Assembly (NCBI GenBank): GCA_030432925.1
Contig: JAUILT010000007.1
Location: 1 to 53,875 of the forward strand
Direction of reading: 5' to 3'
DNA: 53,875 nucleotides
DNA from: Bdellovibrionia bacterium
Lineage (GTDB): Bacteria; Bdellovibrionota; Bdellovibrionia; Bdellovibrionales; UBA1609
A program made the position numbers and the translations under genes. Of this stretch, positions 9,477-19,470 are shown one piece after another (position 1 is the first letter of the stretch; each line of letters begins with the position of its first letter). The notes under the pieces were generated by a model. The model did not search any database and was not told the DNA's origin. It saw only the letters and a program-made list of their open reading frames with translations.

Positions 9477-9938
9477 TTGTCCACAAAGCATCCCTCTACA
9501 ATCATTGGATGGCGTGAATGGGTTTCAATTCCAGACCTTAGTCGCCATCCTATTAAAGTCAAAGTGGATACAGGGGCACGAACCTCAGCGCTTCATGCGG
9601 AAAATGTAGTTATCCGTAAAAAGGGGCGTAGGCAGGTTGTTGAGTTCACAATTTTGCCCCACCAGGAGACTCGCAAGGATCGGGTGACTTGTGTTGCCGA
9701 ACTTATTGAGATGAGACATGTAAAATCTTCTACTGGCCATGTGACTCAAAGACCTGTTGTCGTGGTTGAAATTCAGTTGGGTGGTAGGAAGTGGCCCATT
9801 GAATTGACCCTGGTCAATCGTGATATTATGGGGTTTCGAATGTTATTGGGACGTCAAGCTCTATGTGATGAAGGGTTTTTGGTGGATCCTGGAGCCTCAT
9901 TTCTGCAGGAGCGGAAATACTCAAGAAAGGTGAATTGA
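9477..9938 (+). CDS. RimK-associated retropepsin-like / putative ATP-dependent zinc protease family (COG4067-like)
   Basis: IKVKVDTGARTSALHAENV aspartic-protease-like motif; TTG start; directly upstream of a rimK-like gene. Confidence 0.85.
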   Translation: MSTKHPSTIIGWREWVSIPDLSRHPIKVKVDTGARTSALHAENVVIRKKGRRQVVEFTILPHQETRKDRVTCVAELIEMRHVKSSTGHVTQRPVVVVEIQLGGRKWPIELTLVNRDIMGFRMLLGRQALCDEGFLVDPGASFLQERKYSRKVN

Positions 9939-9941
9939 ACT

Positions 9942-10850
9942 GTGAAAATTGTGATTTTGTCTAGAGATGCAAGCCTGTACTCAACGGGTCGATTGAGAGA
10001 GGCCGCTGAAGCTCGTGAACACGAAGTGCAGATTGTCGACCCTCTTTACTGCTACATGGACATTACCAGTCATCGTCCCAAGATTTATTATAAAAACAAA
10101 GAGTTAGAGAATGTGGGAGCAGTGATTCCTCGGATTGGCGCTTCGATTACTTTTTACGGGAATGCGGTTCTCAGGCAGTTTGAAATGATGGGATGTTATT
10201 GTTTGAATGAGTCAGTGGCTATTGCGAGATCCAGAGACAAACTTAGGGCTCATCAGATTCTTTCCCGTAAAGGTATTGGTATGCCCGTTACGGGATTTGC
10301 CCACTCAACCCTCATGACCAACGAGTTGATTGAACTTGTTGGGGGAGCCCCACTTGTGATTAAGCTTTTAGAGGGAACTCAAGGTAAAGGTGTGGTGTTG
10401 GCTGAAACCAAAAAAGCAGCTGAATCTGTAATTGATGCTTTTAGGAATTTGAATGCTTATTTTTTGGTGCAGGAGTTTATTAAGGAAGCGGCAGGAAGTG
10501 ATATCCGGTGTCTGGTGATCGGAGATAAAGTGGTGGCCTCTATGATCCGCAAGGCTAAAGAGGGGGAGTTTCGTTCTAACTTACACAGGGGTGGTATTGC
10601 CGAAAAAATTAAACTCACTCCCGAAGAGAGAAAAACAGCCACTCGGGCAGCCAAAGCCATGGGCTTGGGAGTGGCTGGAGTAGATATTCTTAGATCTAAT
10701 CACGGTCCTCTGGTGATGGAAGTCAATTCCTCGCCAGGTTTGGAAGGAATTGAAAAGGCCACAGAAAAACCTGTAGCCGACATGATTATTCATCACTTAG
10801 AGAAATTTGCTAGGCCCATGTCTTCTAATAGGACGCGAGGGCGGGGATAA
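9942..10850 (+). CDS. rimK: RimK-family ATP-grasp ligase
   Basis: ATP-grasp features: [72 protein letters not shown] start. Confidence 0.9.
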   Translation: MKIVILSRDASLYSTGRLREAAEAREHEVQIVDPLYCYMDITSHRPKIYYKNKELENVGAVIPRIGASITFYGNAVLRQFEMMGCYCLNESVAIARSRDKLRAHQILSRKGIGMPVTGFAHSTLMTNELIELVGGAPLVIKLLEGTQGKGVVLAETKKAAESVIDAFRNLNAYFLVQEFIKEAAGSDIRCLVIGDKVVASMIRKAKEGEFRSNLHRGGIAEKIKLTPEERKTATRAAKAMGLGVAGVDILRSNHGPLVMEVNSSPGLEGIEKATEKPVADMIIHHLEKFARPMSSNRTRGRG

Positions 10851-10854
10851 CTCA

Positions 10855-11877
10855 ATGAATCTGGATCTTCAATTGCTCAAGCCAGGTGCAGTTCGCAATT
10901 TAAAAGTGAATGTTGGAAGGCTTTATGATTTTACAGACATCAACCTGAATATTCGTGTTCTCAGAGGTAAAAGTGAGGGACCCACCTTATTTGTGACTGC
11001 AGCTATTCATGGTGATGAAATCAATGGTATTGAAATTATTAGGCGTTTGTTTCAGCAAAAAGAATTAAAAAAACTCAAAGGAACATTGATCACCGTACCT
11101 ATTGTTAATATTTATGGATTCAACACTCGTTCTAGGTATTTACCAGACCGTAGAGATCTCAATAGGTGTTTTCCTGGTTCTCCCAATGGTTCATTAGCTG
11201 CAAGACTTGCGGATACAATTATGAAATCAGTTGTAGAGCATTCCACTTATGGAATTGACTTACATACTGGGGCGGTTCATCGTTCTAATCTTCCTCAGGT
11301 TCGAGCCCAATTGGATGACCCCAAAACTATGGAATTGGCTCAACACTTTGGGGTGCCCGTGATTCTCAATTCCAACTACCGGGATGGAAGCCTTCGGCAG
11401 GCTGCTGCTGAAAAAGGAGTGCCTACACTTTTGTTTGAAGGTGGTGAGGCTCTCAGGTTTGATGAAAAGATCATACGAATTGGTGTTCGCGGAATCTTGT
11501 CCGTGATGAAAAATACAGGAATGATTGAGCCTGACAAAAAAAATAAGGCTACCAATATCGGAGATTCTTATGTAGCTAAAAATAGCTTTTGGATGAGAGC
11601 TTCAGAGAGCGGGGTGGTCAAAAAAATCAAAAAACTGGGGGCCCATGTTCAACAGGGGGATCTATTGGCTATGATTGCCAGCCCTTATGGAAACTCCCGT
11701 GTGGCACTGAGAACACCTCATGCCGGTATTGTCATTGGAAGTTCACAGTTGCCTCTGGTGAATCGTGGAGATGCTCTCTACCATGTGGCCACATTTGATG
11801 AAAACGTAGATGATGTCTGGGAGACTTTGGAATCCTATGAAGATGGTTTCCAAGAAGGTTATCGCCCTATATTTTAA
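10855..11877 (+). CDS. Succinylglutamate desuccinylase/aspartoacylase family protein
   Basis: FVTAAIHGDEINGIEIIRRL zinc-binding motif and GIDLHTG; follows rimK. Confidence 0.88.
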   Translation: MNLDLQLLKPGAVRNLKVNVGRLYDFTDINLNIRVLRGKSEGPTLFVTAAIHGDEINGIEIIRRLFQQKELKKLKGTLITVPIVNIYGFNTRSRYLPDRRDLNRCFPGSPNGSLAARLADTIMKSVVEHSTYGIDLHTGAVHRSNLPQVRAQLDDPKTMELAQHFGVPVILNSNYRDGSLRQAAAEKGVPTLLFEGGEALRFDEKIIRIGVRGILSVMKNTGMIEPDKKNKATNIGDSYVAKNSFWMRASESGVVKKIKKLGAHVQQGDLLAMIASPYGNSRVALRTPHAGIVIGSSQLPLVNRGDALYHVATFDENVDDVWETLESYEDGFQEGYRPIF

Positions 11878-11905
11878 AACTGCTTTACTTGAAAGGGTCT
11901 GAGTA

Positions 11906-12862
11906 TTGAAAGTCCTAAGCAACACCGAAGTTTTTGAAAAACTATCAGGTATTCAGAGGTCCACTAATTACTTTGTCATGTATTCCTCGATCTTTGAAGG
12001 GGTAGTGACGGAGCCTGCACTTATGCTAGTCCCAGTGGATGACCACATGGTGCACCGGGGAGATGCAGTTTTCGAGGCTTTTCGCTATAGATATGGAGCT
12101 TATTACGATGTGGATTCCCACCTGTCTCGAATGCGTCGTTCGGCAGCGTCTATTGAATTGGATGTGCCCGTCACAGATGAGGCCATAAAGAATATCCTGA
12201 AGAAAATGGCGGCCTATATACCTGATGACTCTTGCCTGGTGCGCTTGTTTGTTTCACGGGGGCCAGGTGGCTTTACAACCAATCCGTATGAAACTACAGG
12301 CAGTCAGATTTATATTATTCTTACTGAAGCCAGATCTCTCTCTGAATCTTCTTATAAGTCAGGAGTGACTGCCATGACCTCAAAGATTTCCATAAAAAAC
12401 GAGCCTTGGCATCAAATCAAAAGCTGTAATTACCTTCCCAATGTTCTCATGAAAAAAGAAGCCAAAGATGCCGGTGTGGATTTTTCTCTTTCTCTATCCT
12501 CTGACGGATATGTGGCGGAGGGGTCCACAGAGAACGTAGCCTTTGTTTTTGAGGGAAAGTTGACTTTGCCTTCTTATGATTATTCCCTGAGAGGCACTAC
12601 TCTAGAGCGAGTGAAGGCCTTGGCTAGTAAAAATCTGCATAGGTGTCACCTCAGAGGAGTAGAAGAAAACCATATTTATTTGGATAAGGCTTTTGAATGT
12701 GAAGAGATGTTTTTTATTGGAACCACTCTGGAAGTACTTCCAGTGACTCAGCTAAATAAAAAAATCGTAGGAGGCGGAAAACAAGGGCCTGTGGCAAAGG
12801 CTTTGAGGGAGCTTCTTCAAGAAGACATGCGAACAAACTCTCTATTTCGTCTGGAGCCCTAG
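11906..12862 (+). CDS. Aminotransferase class IV (BCAT / aminodeoxychorismate lyase-like)
   Basis: HRGDAVFEAFRYRYGAYYDVDSHLSRMRRSA, SCNYLPNVLMKKEAKDAGVDFSL, VAEGSTENVAFV. Confidence 0.85.
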   Translation: MKVLSNTEVFEKLSGIQRSTNYFVMYSSIFEGVVTEPALMLVPVDDHMVHRGDAVFEAFRYRYGAYYDVDSHLSRMRRSAASIELDVPVTDEAIKNILKKMAAYIPDDSCLVRLFVSRGPGGFTTNPYETTGSQIYIILTEARSLSESSYKSGVTAMTSKISIKNEPWHQIKSCNYLPNVLMKKEAKDAGVDFSLSLSSDGYVAEGSTENVAFVFEGKLTLPSYDYSLRGTTLERVKALASKNLHRCHLRGVEENHIYLDKAFECEEMFFIGTTLEVLPVTQLNKKIVGGGKQGPVAKALRELLQEDMRTNSLFRLEP

Positions 12863-12875
12863 ATTCATGATTTCT

Positions 12876-13286
12876 TTAGAGCTGTCGGTCGATCAGTTGA
12901 TTATCAAACTGAAAGGGCATGAGTTCTTTGAAGAATACGGTCCTCTGTATTCCGTTCAGGTTGCATAGGTGGACAGGTGTCTCAGCATTACAAAATTCAC
13001 TCATGACTTGAAGACAAAGTCCGCAAGGGGAATCGTGATTTTTTGCGTCGGTGACCAGTGCCAGCTCCTTAACTTTGCTCCCAGGGAATTCACTGATAGC
13101 TTTGACAATGGCTGTTCTTTCAGCACAGATGGTAGCGCCAAAACTGAGATTTTCAATATTGCATCCAGAAAAAATTCGATCGGATTTATCGGTCACTAAT
13201 GCTGCTCCTACTAGAAATTGAGAGTAAGGAGCATGGGCATTTTTTCTAGCGATCAAGGCTTCTTGATAAAGATTTTCTGGGCTCAT
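12876..13286 (-). CDS. cdd: Cytidine deaminase
   Basis: APYSQFLVGAAL, GCNIENLSFGATICAERTAIVKA, PCGLCLQVMSEF zinc-binding motifs. Confidence 0.92.
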   Translation of the reverse strand: MSPENLYQEALIARKNAHAPYSQFLVGAALVTDKSDRIFSGCNIENLSFGATICAERTAIVKAISEFPGSKVKELALVTDAKNHDSPCGLCLQVMSEFCNAETPVHLCNLNGIQRTVFFKELMPFQFDNQLIDRQL

Positions 13287-13306
13287 TAAATCTCCTATGG
13301 GAAGTA

Positions 13307-13672
13307 TTAACTTCCTGTTTTATAGCGACCCCAATCCAGGTTTTTGAGAGCAGCAAGGCACCATTGGTAGTGAGAGCGATAATCTCCATTGACTGTTTTG
13401 GTAATGTATTGGTGCATCTGATTCTCAGCTTCAGATTGAATGCGCTTTAGGTCTATTTCTGAAAAGAGTTTCACATTCAAGTAGCCTAAAAAAACAATAA
13501 AATCTGACGAGTTGATTTTCAGGATTTTAGTTTTCAATTTTGGGCTCAAAATAATATAATCATGATGATCTTCAAACTCATTCACAGCCGTTTGAATGAT
13601 GTCAGAAATATGATCAGGAATTGGAAGTTTGAGATCATAGTAATCAATAATAGGGGTAGATCTTTTTGCCAT
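13307..13672 (-). CDS. Hypothetical protein
   Basis: 121-aa ORF on the same strand as flanking genes. Confidence 0.55.
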   Translation of the reverse strand: MAKRSTPIIDYYDLKLPIPDHISDIIQTAVNEFEDHHDYIILSPKLKTKILKINSSDFIVFLGYLNVKLFSEIDLKRIQSEAENQMHQYITKTVNGDYRSHYQWCLAALKNLDWGRYKTGS

Positions 13673-13739
13673 GCTCCAATTATCCTAAAAAAGTAAGAGG
13701 AATCAAGAAAAAAGCGGGAATGGCGACTGTATGAGGTCC

Positions 13740-14027
13740 TTAAAGAGCAATCAAGCCTTTTATAGTGGAGGCTTTTTCATAAATTGCTAGTACAAGATCG
13801 CTGGACTCCACACGGTAAGTGATCGTAAGGCTCAGGTAATTTCCTTTGTTTGAAGGGCGAATAGCAGGCTCATTATCAGGAAAAAGCGCCCGAACTTCTT
13901 CTTCTTTATCTCTTGGAATAATAAATTTAAAGATATACTCACAAGGAAACTCATACTGGCTTTCAAGAAGCTCTTTTTGCTTTTTAAATTTTTTTTCATA
14001 GTCTACGGGGTATTCATTTTTAGCCAT
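13740..14027 (-). CDS. DUF493 (YbeD-like) family protein
   Basis: YEFPCEYIFKFIIPRDKEEEVRALF...YLSLTITYRVESSDLVLAIYEKASTIKGLIAL matches DUF493 style; start at MAKNEYP. Confidence 0.65.
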   Translation of the reverse strand: MAKNEYPVDYEKKFKKQKELLESQYEFPCEYIFKFIIPRDKEEEVRALFPDNEPAIRPSNKGNYLSLTITYRVESSDLVLAIYEKASTIKGLIAL

Positions 14028-14556
14028 CACTCCTCCGTCTGCCTCTGGCATTCTTTACATTATTTTGATAAGCAATATCGCCGTAGAGGTCTTTGGCTTT
14101 TTTGTTGTAGGCCAGTGCAGCCTGTTTTTCATCTTCAAAATAACCAATGGTACGGGTTTGTCCTTTAATATCAATATGGGCTCTCCATTTTTTTCGACTT
14201 TTCTCCCATGCGACTCCTTTAAAAGGGGAGGAGCAGGTAGATTTTCTTTTTGGAAGCATAATTTGACGCTCTTTCATACTGCAGATAATAAGATTTTCTC
14301 TTCGGTAGTCAAGAATCTCCCGACTGCGCCTAGGGTATACAAACTTTCCTTTAGGAGGTTTCATAATAAATCGCCCCAGAGTGACTTGCTTGTACCCATT
14401 ATCTGTTTTAAGGTTTGTTACAGCCTGTCGTTTTCCAGAATTTCTTTGTTGAATCATGTACCACTTGTGTTTTCGAGCAGAGTCAAAATCCTGAGTGTCA
14501 ATTTTAACTTTTTCACCATTTTCTAGTTTTAAAAACCGCCAACTTCGTTCACTCAA
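14020..14556 (-). CDS. AP2-domain protein with degenerate HNH-like region
   Basis: C-terminal SPFKGVAWEKSRKKWRAHIDIKGQTRTIGYFEDEKQAALAYNKKAKDLYGDIAYQN is AP2-like; preceding region has LDYRRENLIICS as in HNH-AP2 nucleases. Confidence 0.75.
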   Translation of the reverse strand: MSERSWRFLKLENGEKVKIDTQDFDSARKHKWYMIQQRNSGKRQAVTNLKTDNGYKQVTLGRFIMKPPKGKFVYPRRSREILDYRRENLIICSMKERQIMLPKRKSTCSSPFKGVAWEKSRKKWRAHIDIKGQTRTIGYFEDEKQAALAYNKKAKDLYGDIAYQNNVKNARGRRRSDG

Positions 14557-14643
14557 AATATGCCCCTTTCTAACGAATTATTGATAGTATCTGATTTTTT
14601 TCTAGATTTGAACGATCATCCTTTTGTGAATGGATAATAGCCC

Positions 14644-15273
14644 CTAATAGTCTTGGTGAATCTGGCGAGCCTTTAAAATTTTAGGCCGAATATAAAGCAG
14701 ATAAATAAATAGCCCGGTGAATGCACCTCCCAGGTGAGCTCCATGCCCAATGGGTAAGCCATGGCCTTGGGATTGCTCATAGAGTCCCCACAGGTCTAGA
14801 CCAATAAATAAAAAGGCCCCAAAAATGGCAGGGAGTGGAAGGATTCCAAGGAGTAAGATTTTTTCTTTGGGAAAGCACAAAGAAAAAATCAATATAATTC
14901 CAGCTATAGCCCCAGAGGCTCCAAGTGCCGGAAGTGCAGGGTCCTCCATAAAATAAAAAGAGGTTAAAGCATGTGAAAATGAACCCATCAGGCCTGCTAA
15001 AATATAAAAACATGCAAAGCGATAGTGGCCGAGAAAAGATTCAAGGAAACTACCAAAACTCCAAAGGACATACATGTTGATAAAAAAGTGGAGTAACATA
15101 TTGTGAGAGTATATAGATGTCAATAAAGTCCAGAATCGACCTTGAGTCAGAGCCTCATAGCTGACGAGAAAGTGCTCAGGCATAAAGGACTTGGTTTCAG
15201 TGAATTGCCAGCACATAAAAACGATTGAACAGAGAGCAATAGTGAATCTGACAAAATGGGGTTTTCTTTTCAT
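14644..15273 (-). CDS. Rhomboid-family intramembrane serine protease
   Basis: LGASGAIAGI (GxSx) and GHGAHLGGAFTGLFIYLL catalytic His region; 6 TM segments. Confidence 0.88.
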   Translation of the reverse strand: MKRKPHFVRFTIALCSIVFMCWQFTETKSFMPEHFLVSYEALTQGRFWTLLTSIYSHNMLLHFFINMYVLWSFGSFLESFLGHYRFACFYILAGLMGSFSHALTSFYFMEDPALPALGASGAIAGIILIFSLCFPKEKILLLGILPLPAIFGAFLFIGLDLWGLYEQSQGHGLPIGHGAHLGGAFTGLFIYLLYIRPKILKARQIHQDY

Positions 15274-15405
15274 ATCAAAGCCTCGTTAAATCTAATGATA
15301 TGGTTAAATCCAGTAGAACTTCAACAGGACAAAAGGGAAGGCAAAGCCACCAAATCTAACGAATTCGCTGACGACAAGGCAAGTTCTCCGTTAAGATGGT
15401 ACTGC

Positions 15406-16437
15406 ATGGCTAAATTGGATGAATTATTTAATCTTATGGTGAAGGAAGGAGCTTCTGACCTCCATATCTCTTCAGGTTATTCTCCCTACTTTAGAATGAA
15501 TAGTCATATGTTAAAGTTGAATTTAGCTCCATTGAGTCCTGAGAAGGCTTTGAAGTATATCACAGAAACTATGTCTCAAACTCATTACGAAAGGTTCAAG
15601 AAAACTTTGGAGCTGGACTGGAGTTATCGGATACCAGGGGTAGGGCGGTTTCGAGCGAACGCTTTTTGGCAAGAAAATGGCGCAGGTGCCGTTTATAGAT
15701 CTATTCCAGAAAAAATTAAAAGTCTCACCGAGTTGGGACTGCCTGAATCCTTGAAAGCGCTGACCGAACACCATAAGGGGCTTGTGCTGGTTACTGGCCC
15801 AACAGGATCAGGAAAATCCACCACTTTGGCATCGCTGATTCATTACATTAATGTGACTAAGAAAAAGCATATTATTACTATTGAAGATCCTATTGAGTAT
15901 CTTCACAAAGGTGTGAATTGTCTAATCAATCAAAGAGAGGTGGAAAGACATACATCTTCTTTTGCAAGGGCTCTAAGGGCGGCGCTTAGAGAAGATCCAG
16001 ATGTGATTTTGGTAGGTGAACTTCGAGATTTGGAAACAATGTCGCTGGCCATGATGGCCGCAGAGACGGGGCATTTAGTTTTTGCTACACTACATACGAA
16101 TTCAGCGGCCAAATCTATTCATAGAATTGTCTCCTCTTTTCCGTCAGAGCAGCAAAATCAGACTCGAACAATGCTTTCTGAAAGCTTGGTAGGAGTCGTG
16201 GCGCAAACTCTATTGCCGACATATCACAATGATGGGATGGTTCCGGGAGTTGAGTATCTGATAGCCACTTCGGCCGTTAGAAATCTGATTCGTGAGGATA
16301 AAATTTTTCAAATTCCCACAGTGATACAAACTTCAGCCAAATTGGGAATGATCTCGTTTAAGAAATCAGTTCAAGAGCTGGCCGAATCTGAGACAATTTC
16401 ACCAGAGGTGGCTGAAACCTACATGAAAGAGCTGTAG
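15406..16437 (+). CDS. pilT: Type IV pilus retraction ATPase PilT
   Basis: Walker A LVTGPTGSGKSTTLASLI, IEDPIEYLH, ALREDPDVILVGELRDLETMSLAMMAAETGHLVFATLHTNSA. Start at MAKLDELFN. Confidence 0.92.
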   Translation: MAKLDELFNLMVKEGASDLHISSGYSPYFRMNSHMLKLNLAPLSPEKALKYITETMSQTHYERFKKTLELDWSYRIPGVGRFRANAFWQENGAGAVYRSIPEKIKSLTELGLPESLKALTEHHKGLVLVTGPTGSGKSTTLASLIHYINVTKKKHIITIEDPIEYLHKGVNCLINQREVERHTSSFARALRAALREDPDVILVGELRDLETMSLAMMAAETGHLVFATLHTNSAAKSIHRIVSSFPSEQQNQTRTMLSESLVGVVAQTLLPTYHNDGMVPGVEYLIATSAVRNLIREDKIFQIPTVIQTSAKLGMISFKKSVQELAESETISPEVAETYMKEL

Positions 16438-16545
16438 GTTACGGGCTCTTCGTCCAGTTTCATTTTGTAAACATTCAATTTTCCTTAGTAATCCTACAAA
16501 AAACTCCGAAAAAAGAGTGCATACTACGAGCAAGGACAAATAATT

Positions 16546-18150
16546 TTGGATATCAGACAAATGGCACAAATTCAGTGGATTGTTGAAGTTCGTGGTGAGC
16601 GTCATGGGCCTTACACCACTCAGACTATTGTTCACCGCTTAATGCGTAAAGAACTAAAAGTGATTCACCGGGTTTCTGAAACTGGCGATGGTTGGGTGGC
16701 CATTTGTAATGAGCCGGTCTTTGAGCAATACATCCACCTACTCATTGAGCAGATGGCTCGTCAGGTAGCTCAGGGATCTATTGCCAAGTTGGAAGAAGAG
16801 GATGACGCCACTGTTGTCAGTAATGACATTGGTGAGCTTTCTGGTGTATTCAATATGAATGCTATTAAACAAGGAATTTCAGAACAGCTTTCTCACGCAA
16901 AAGAATTGCAGCAAGCGTCGACCAATTTAACAATCTTGAGAAGTCTCCTTTCTGATATTCGAATCAAAAGAAAAGTTATTATTGTTGCCAATGACAAAGC
17001 CCCTAGTGAGGATGATGAAATTCATCCTGATGATAAAGATGAGTATGTTTTAACTTCTAGAAATTTTTCTGACTATGTTTCGGGTGGGTCTTCAAAGTTT
17101 TTGGCTACCCTGTTTATTTTATCTATATTTACTTTTCTTGGAATTCAGTGGAAAGAAAAAAGAGAAGAGGAAGAAAGGTTAGCTCTTCAAAAATCTCAGC
17201 AAGAAGCCATGGTGAAGAGCAAGTACTCTGGAAAATTGGGCAATGAGAATGAAGTTATGAAAATGAATACTGCAGATTTGCTGGATATGGCCAATTCAAT
17301 GCTGGGCACTCAAAAAAATATCATGGAGTGGACATTGGTTGAATCTGCAAAAAATGGCATGTTGATGACAGTGGGCTCCAGTCGTCCTGATAATTACAGA
17401 GAGCAAAAAGATGTATTTCAGGCATTGAACAAGAAGGCTTATGAGTATCTCCTGAGTGGAGAATTGATGAAGGCTGAAGAGTTTTTATTAAAAAGTTTGG
17501 CTCTTTACTCTGAAGATAAACATGTAGCTATTTTACTTTTAACAGAAACAGCACTACTTTTTAATCAGGCAGACTCCTCGTCTCTTTCTAAAATTCGACT
17601 GCGAGAGATAGTCAATATTATCAGGCAATATAGGGACTCTAATGAAAAAGCCTCAACAAAACTTTATGTTGCCGAAATGGCAGTGTTTCATGCATTGGAA
17701 GATAGAGAAAATCTAAAAACTGTTGTTAAACATTTTTTAAAGCAGCACCCTCGTGATGAAAAAGAAGAGGCCACTGTTGGGTACCTTCAAAAGGCCAGCT
17801 GGACAGGTTTATTGCCCCATTGTATTAATGTTTATAGCTCAGAAAATACAGACGCTAATTTTAGCGCTATGTTGGCGGGCTGTCTTGTCAGAACGTCCAG
17901 TGCTCAAAAGGCAGAACCTTACATTTACTATGCTTATAAGAAAAATCCTAGTAATGATGCTATTAAGGATCTGTTGGGGTGGGTGTATCTGGATATAGGA
18001 CAATACGAGAAAGCTAAAAAACTATTGTGGGACCCAACGATTCCCTCATTTAAAGTGAGCACCTATTTAACCTACTCGCGCATTGAGTTTTGTAAAGTTC
18101 GCAATAAAGATCCTTTATGTAGTGGACGTGGAACAGCTTCGGATAAGTAG
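16546..18150 (+). CDS. Membrane protein with N-terminal GYF_2-like domain, central TM and TPR-like C-terminus
   Basis: IQWIVEVRGERHGPYTTQTIVHRLMRKELKV; one TM (FLATLFILSIFTFLGIQW); helical repeat C-term. TTG start or ATG at 16561. Confidence 0.6.
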   Translation: MDIRQMAQIQWIVEVRGERHGPYTTQTIVHRLMRKELKVIHRVSETGDGWVAICNEPVFEQYIHLLIEQMARQVAQGSIAKLEEEDDATVVSNDIGELSGVFNMNAIKQGISEQLSHAKELQQASTNLTILRSLLSDIRIKRKVIIVANDKAPSEDDEIHPDDKDEYVLTSRNFSDYVSGGSSKFLATLFILSIFTFLGIQWKEKREEEERLALQKSQQEAMVKSKYSGKLGNENEVMKMNTADLLDMANSMLGTQKNIMEWTLVESAKNGMLMTVGSSRPDNYREQKDVFQALNKKAYEYLLSGELMKAEEFLLKSLALYSEDKHVAILLLTETALLFNQADSSSLSKIRLREIVNIIRQYRDSNEKASTKLYVAEMAVFHALEDRENLKTVVKHFLKQHPRDEKEEATVGYLQKASWTGLLPHCINVYSSENTDANFSAMLAGCLVRTSSAQKAEPYIYYAYKKNPSNDAIKDLLGWVYLDIGQYEKAKKLLWDPTIPSFKVSTYLTYSRIEFCKVRNKDPLCSGRGTASDK

Positions 18151-18218
18151 TGTCCAAGCACGGCTCAGATATGAAGCCAGTGTCAGCTTCGTAGCAGGTG
18201 GTATTTTTGAGACAGCTT

Positions 18219-18764
18219 CTAGTTATATCGAGTTTGACATTGATTGGCAGCATACTTCATAGGAATTGAATAGCTTTTTCCCTGAATTCGCAAACTTAAA
18301 TGAATTTCTACTTCTCTGAATGTATAATCAAAGATTTCCTGCGTGACAATAGATGTTATCAGGTGAGCTGAATCAATTGTAAGATTTCCCGCAGTCTTTT
18401 TTTCGTTGGTGAAGCAAGAAAGCTTCCAGTCTCCATACTCTTTACACTTTTCTTTATTAAAGGTTAGAGAAAATCGAGAGCCAAGTTTTGTTAGAACACT
18501 CCCTTGATCTTTTAAATAGTCCAAATCGTAGGGGGTGATAATTCCACTATGAATGGGCATATAGTGGACGCCATTGTGGTGAAGTACGGTCAATTCAATT
18601 GTCTTACCTTGGCCCTCAGATATAAATGAGGTTGTTAAAGGTTCTGTGAAACACTGCCAGTCTGCTGCATATGCTAACGTAGATTTAAAAAAAATTGTCA
18701 AAGCAATAAGAAGAGTATGAGCCGAAAAAAACATGAGAACCTTTCTGAAAAATTCAAACTGCAC
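18219..18764 (-). CDS. Secreted hypothetical protein
   Basis: N-terminal signal peptide (LLIALTIFFKSTLAYAADWQC). Confidence 0.65.
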   Translation of the reverse strand: MQFEFFRKVLMFFSAHTLLIALTIFFKSTLAYAADWQCFTEPLTTSFISEGQGKTIELTVLHHNGVHYMPIHSGIITPYDLDYLKDQGSVLTKLGSRFSLTFNKEKCKEYGDWKLSCFTNEKKTAGNLTIDSAHLITSIVTQEIFDYTFREVEIHLSLRIQGKSYSIPMKYAANQCQTRYN

Positions 18765-18785
18765 CAGTATAAACCTTCTAGGTTT

Positions 18786-19211
18786 TTAATCCCAACGAGA
18801 AGGGCGTTTTCTGGACTTTTTTAAATCAGCGCGATGCTTTTTATTATCAAGCCGTTTTTTCTTTTGAGGTTTTGGTATTTTGGTTTTTTTTCGCGCCTTA
18901 ATAGGCTGGAGTGCCTTTGAGAGAAGCTGCTGGAGCTTCTCTAGACAGTCTTGCTTATTTCTTTCTAAGGAGCGAAAACGGTCTGAGCTTATTTTGATTT
19001 CCCCTTGGGAGTTGATTCGAGACCCCAGTCGTAGGGTTGCCAGGTCTTTTTGGTGCAGATTGAGGCTAACAGAGTGTTCAAGGTTCCAGGTTAACACCGC
19101 TTTTGTATTAGAAGTATTGACATGCTGCCCTCCAGGGCCAGAACTTTTCACACTCTGGTAGGTCAATTCAGAGACTTTTAGTTGAATATAAGATGACTTA
19201 TCCTGTCTCAT
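18786..19211 (-). CDS. arfB: Alternative ribosome-rescue factor ArfB / peptidyl-tRNA hydrolase (GGQ)
   Basis: SSGPGGQHVNTSNTKAVLTWNL GGQ motif and basic C-terminal tail KARKKTKIPKPQKKKRLDNKKHRADLKKSRKRP. Confidence 0.9.
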   Translation of the reverse strand: MRQDKSSYIQLKVSELTYQSVKSSGPGGQHVNTSNTKAVLTWNLEHSVSLNLHQKDLATLRLGSRINSQGEIKISSDRFRSLERNKQDCLEKLQQLLSKALQPIKARKKTKIPKPQKKKRLDNKKHRADLKKSRKRPSRWD

Positions 19212-19470
19212 AGTGAGACAAGTTTTACATGGAGTCGAGGCTGTGACAAGATCTAGGATGTATTAAGTTTTAACAGTTGACCAACCTGTGAACAGAATAA
19301 TTTTATGAGGTCAAAAATTCAAGTGCTTGAAAGTGATGGAGATTGCATAAAAGTCATTGGAAAGGTCGGGTTTTCCTAAGGGAGTTTTCAACCTGATATT
19401 TAGAGGGGCAGGAACTCCCAAGTAAAATCTTGAAGGAGATTTTGATCACAGGGAAAGGGATTGGATAACC

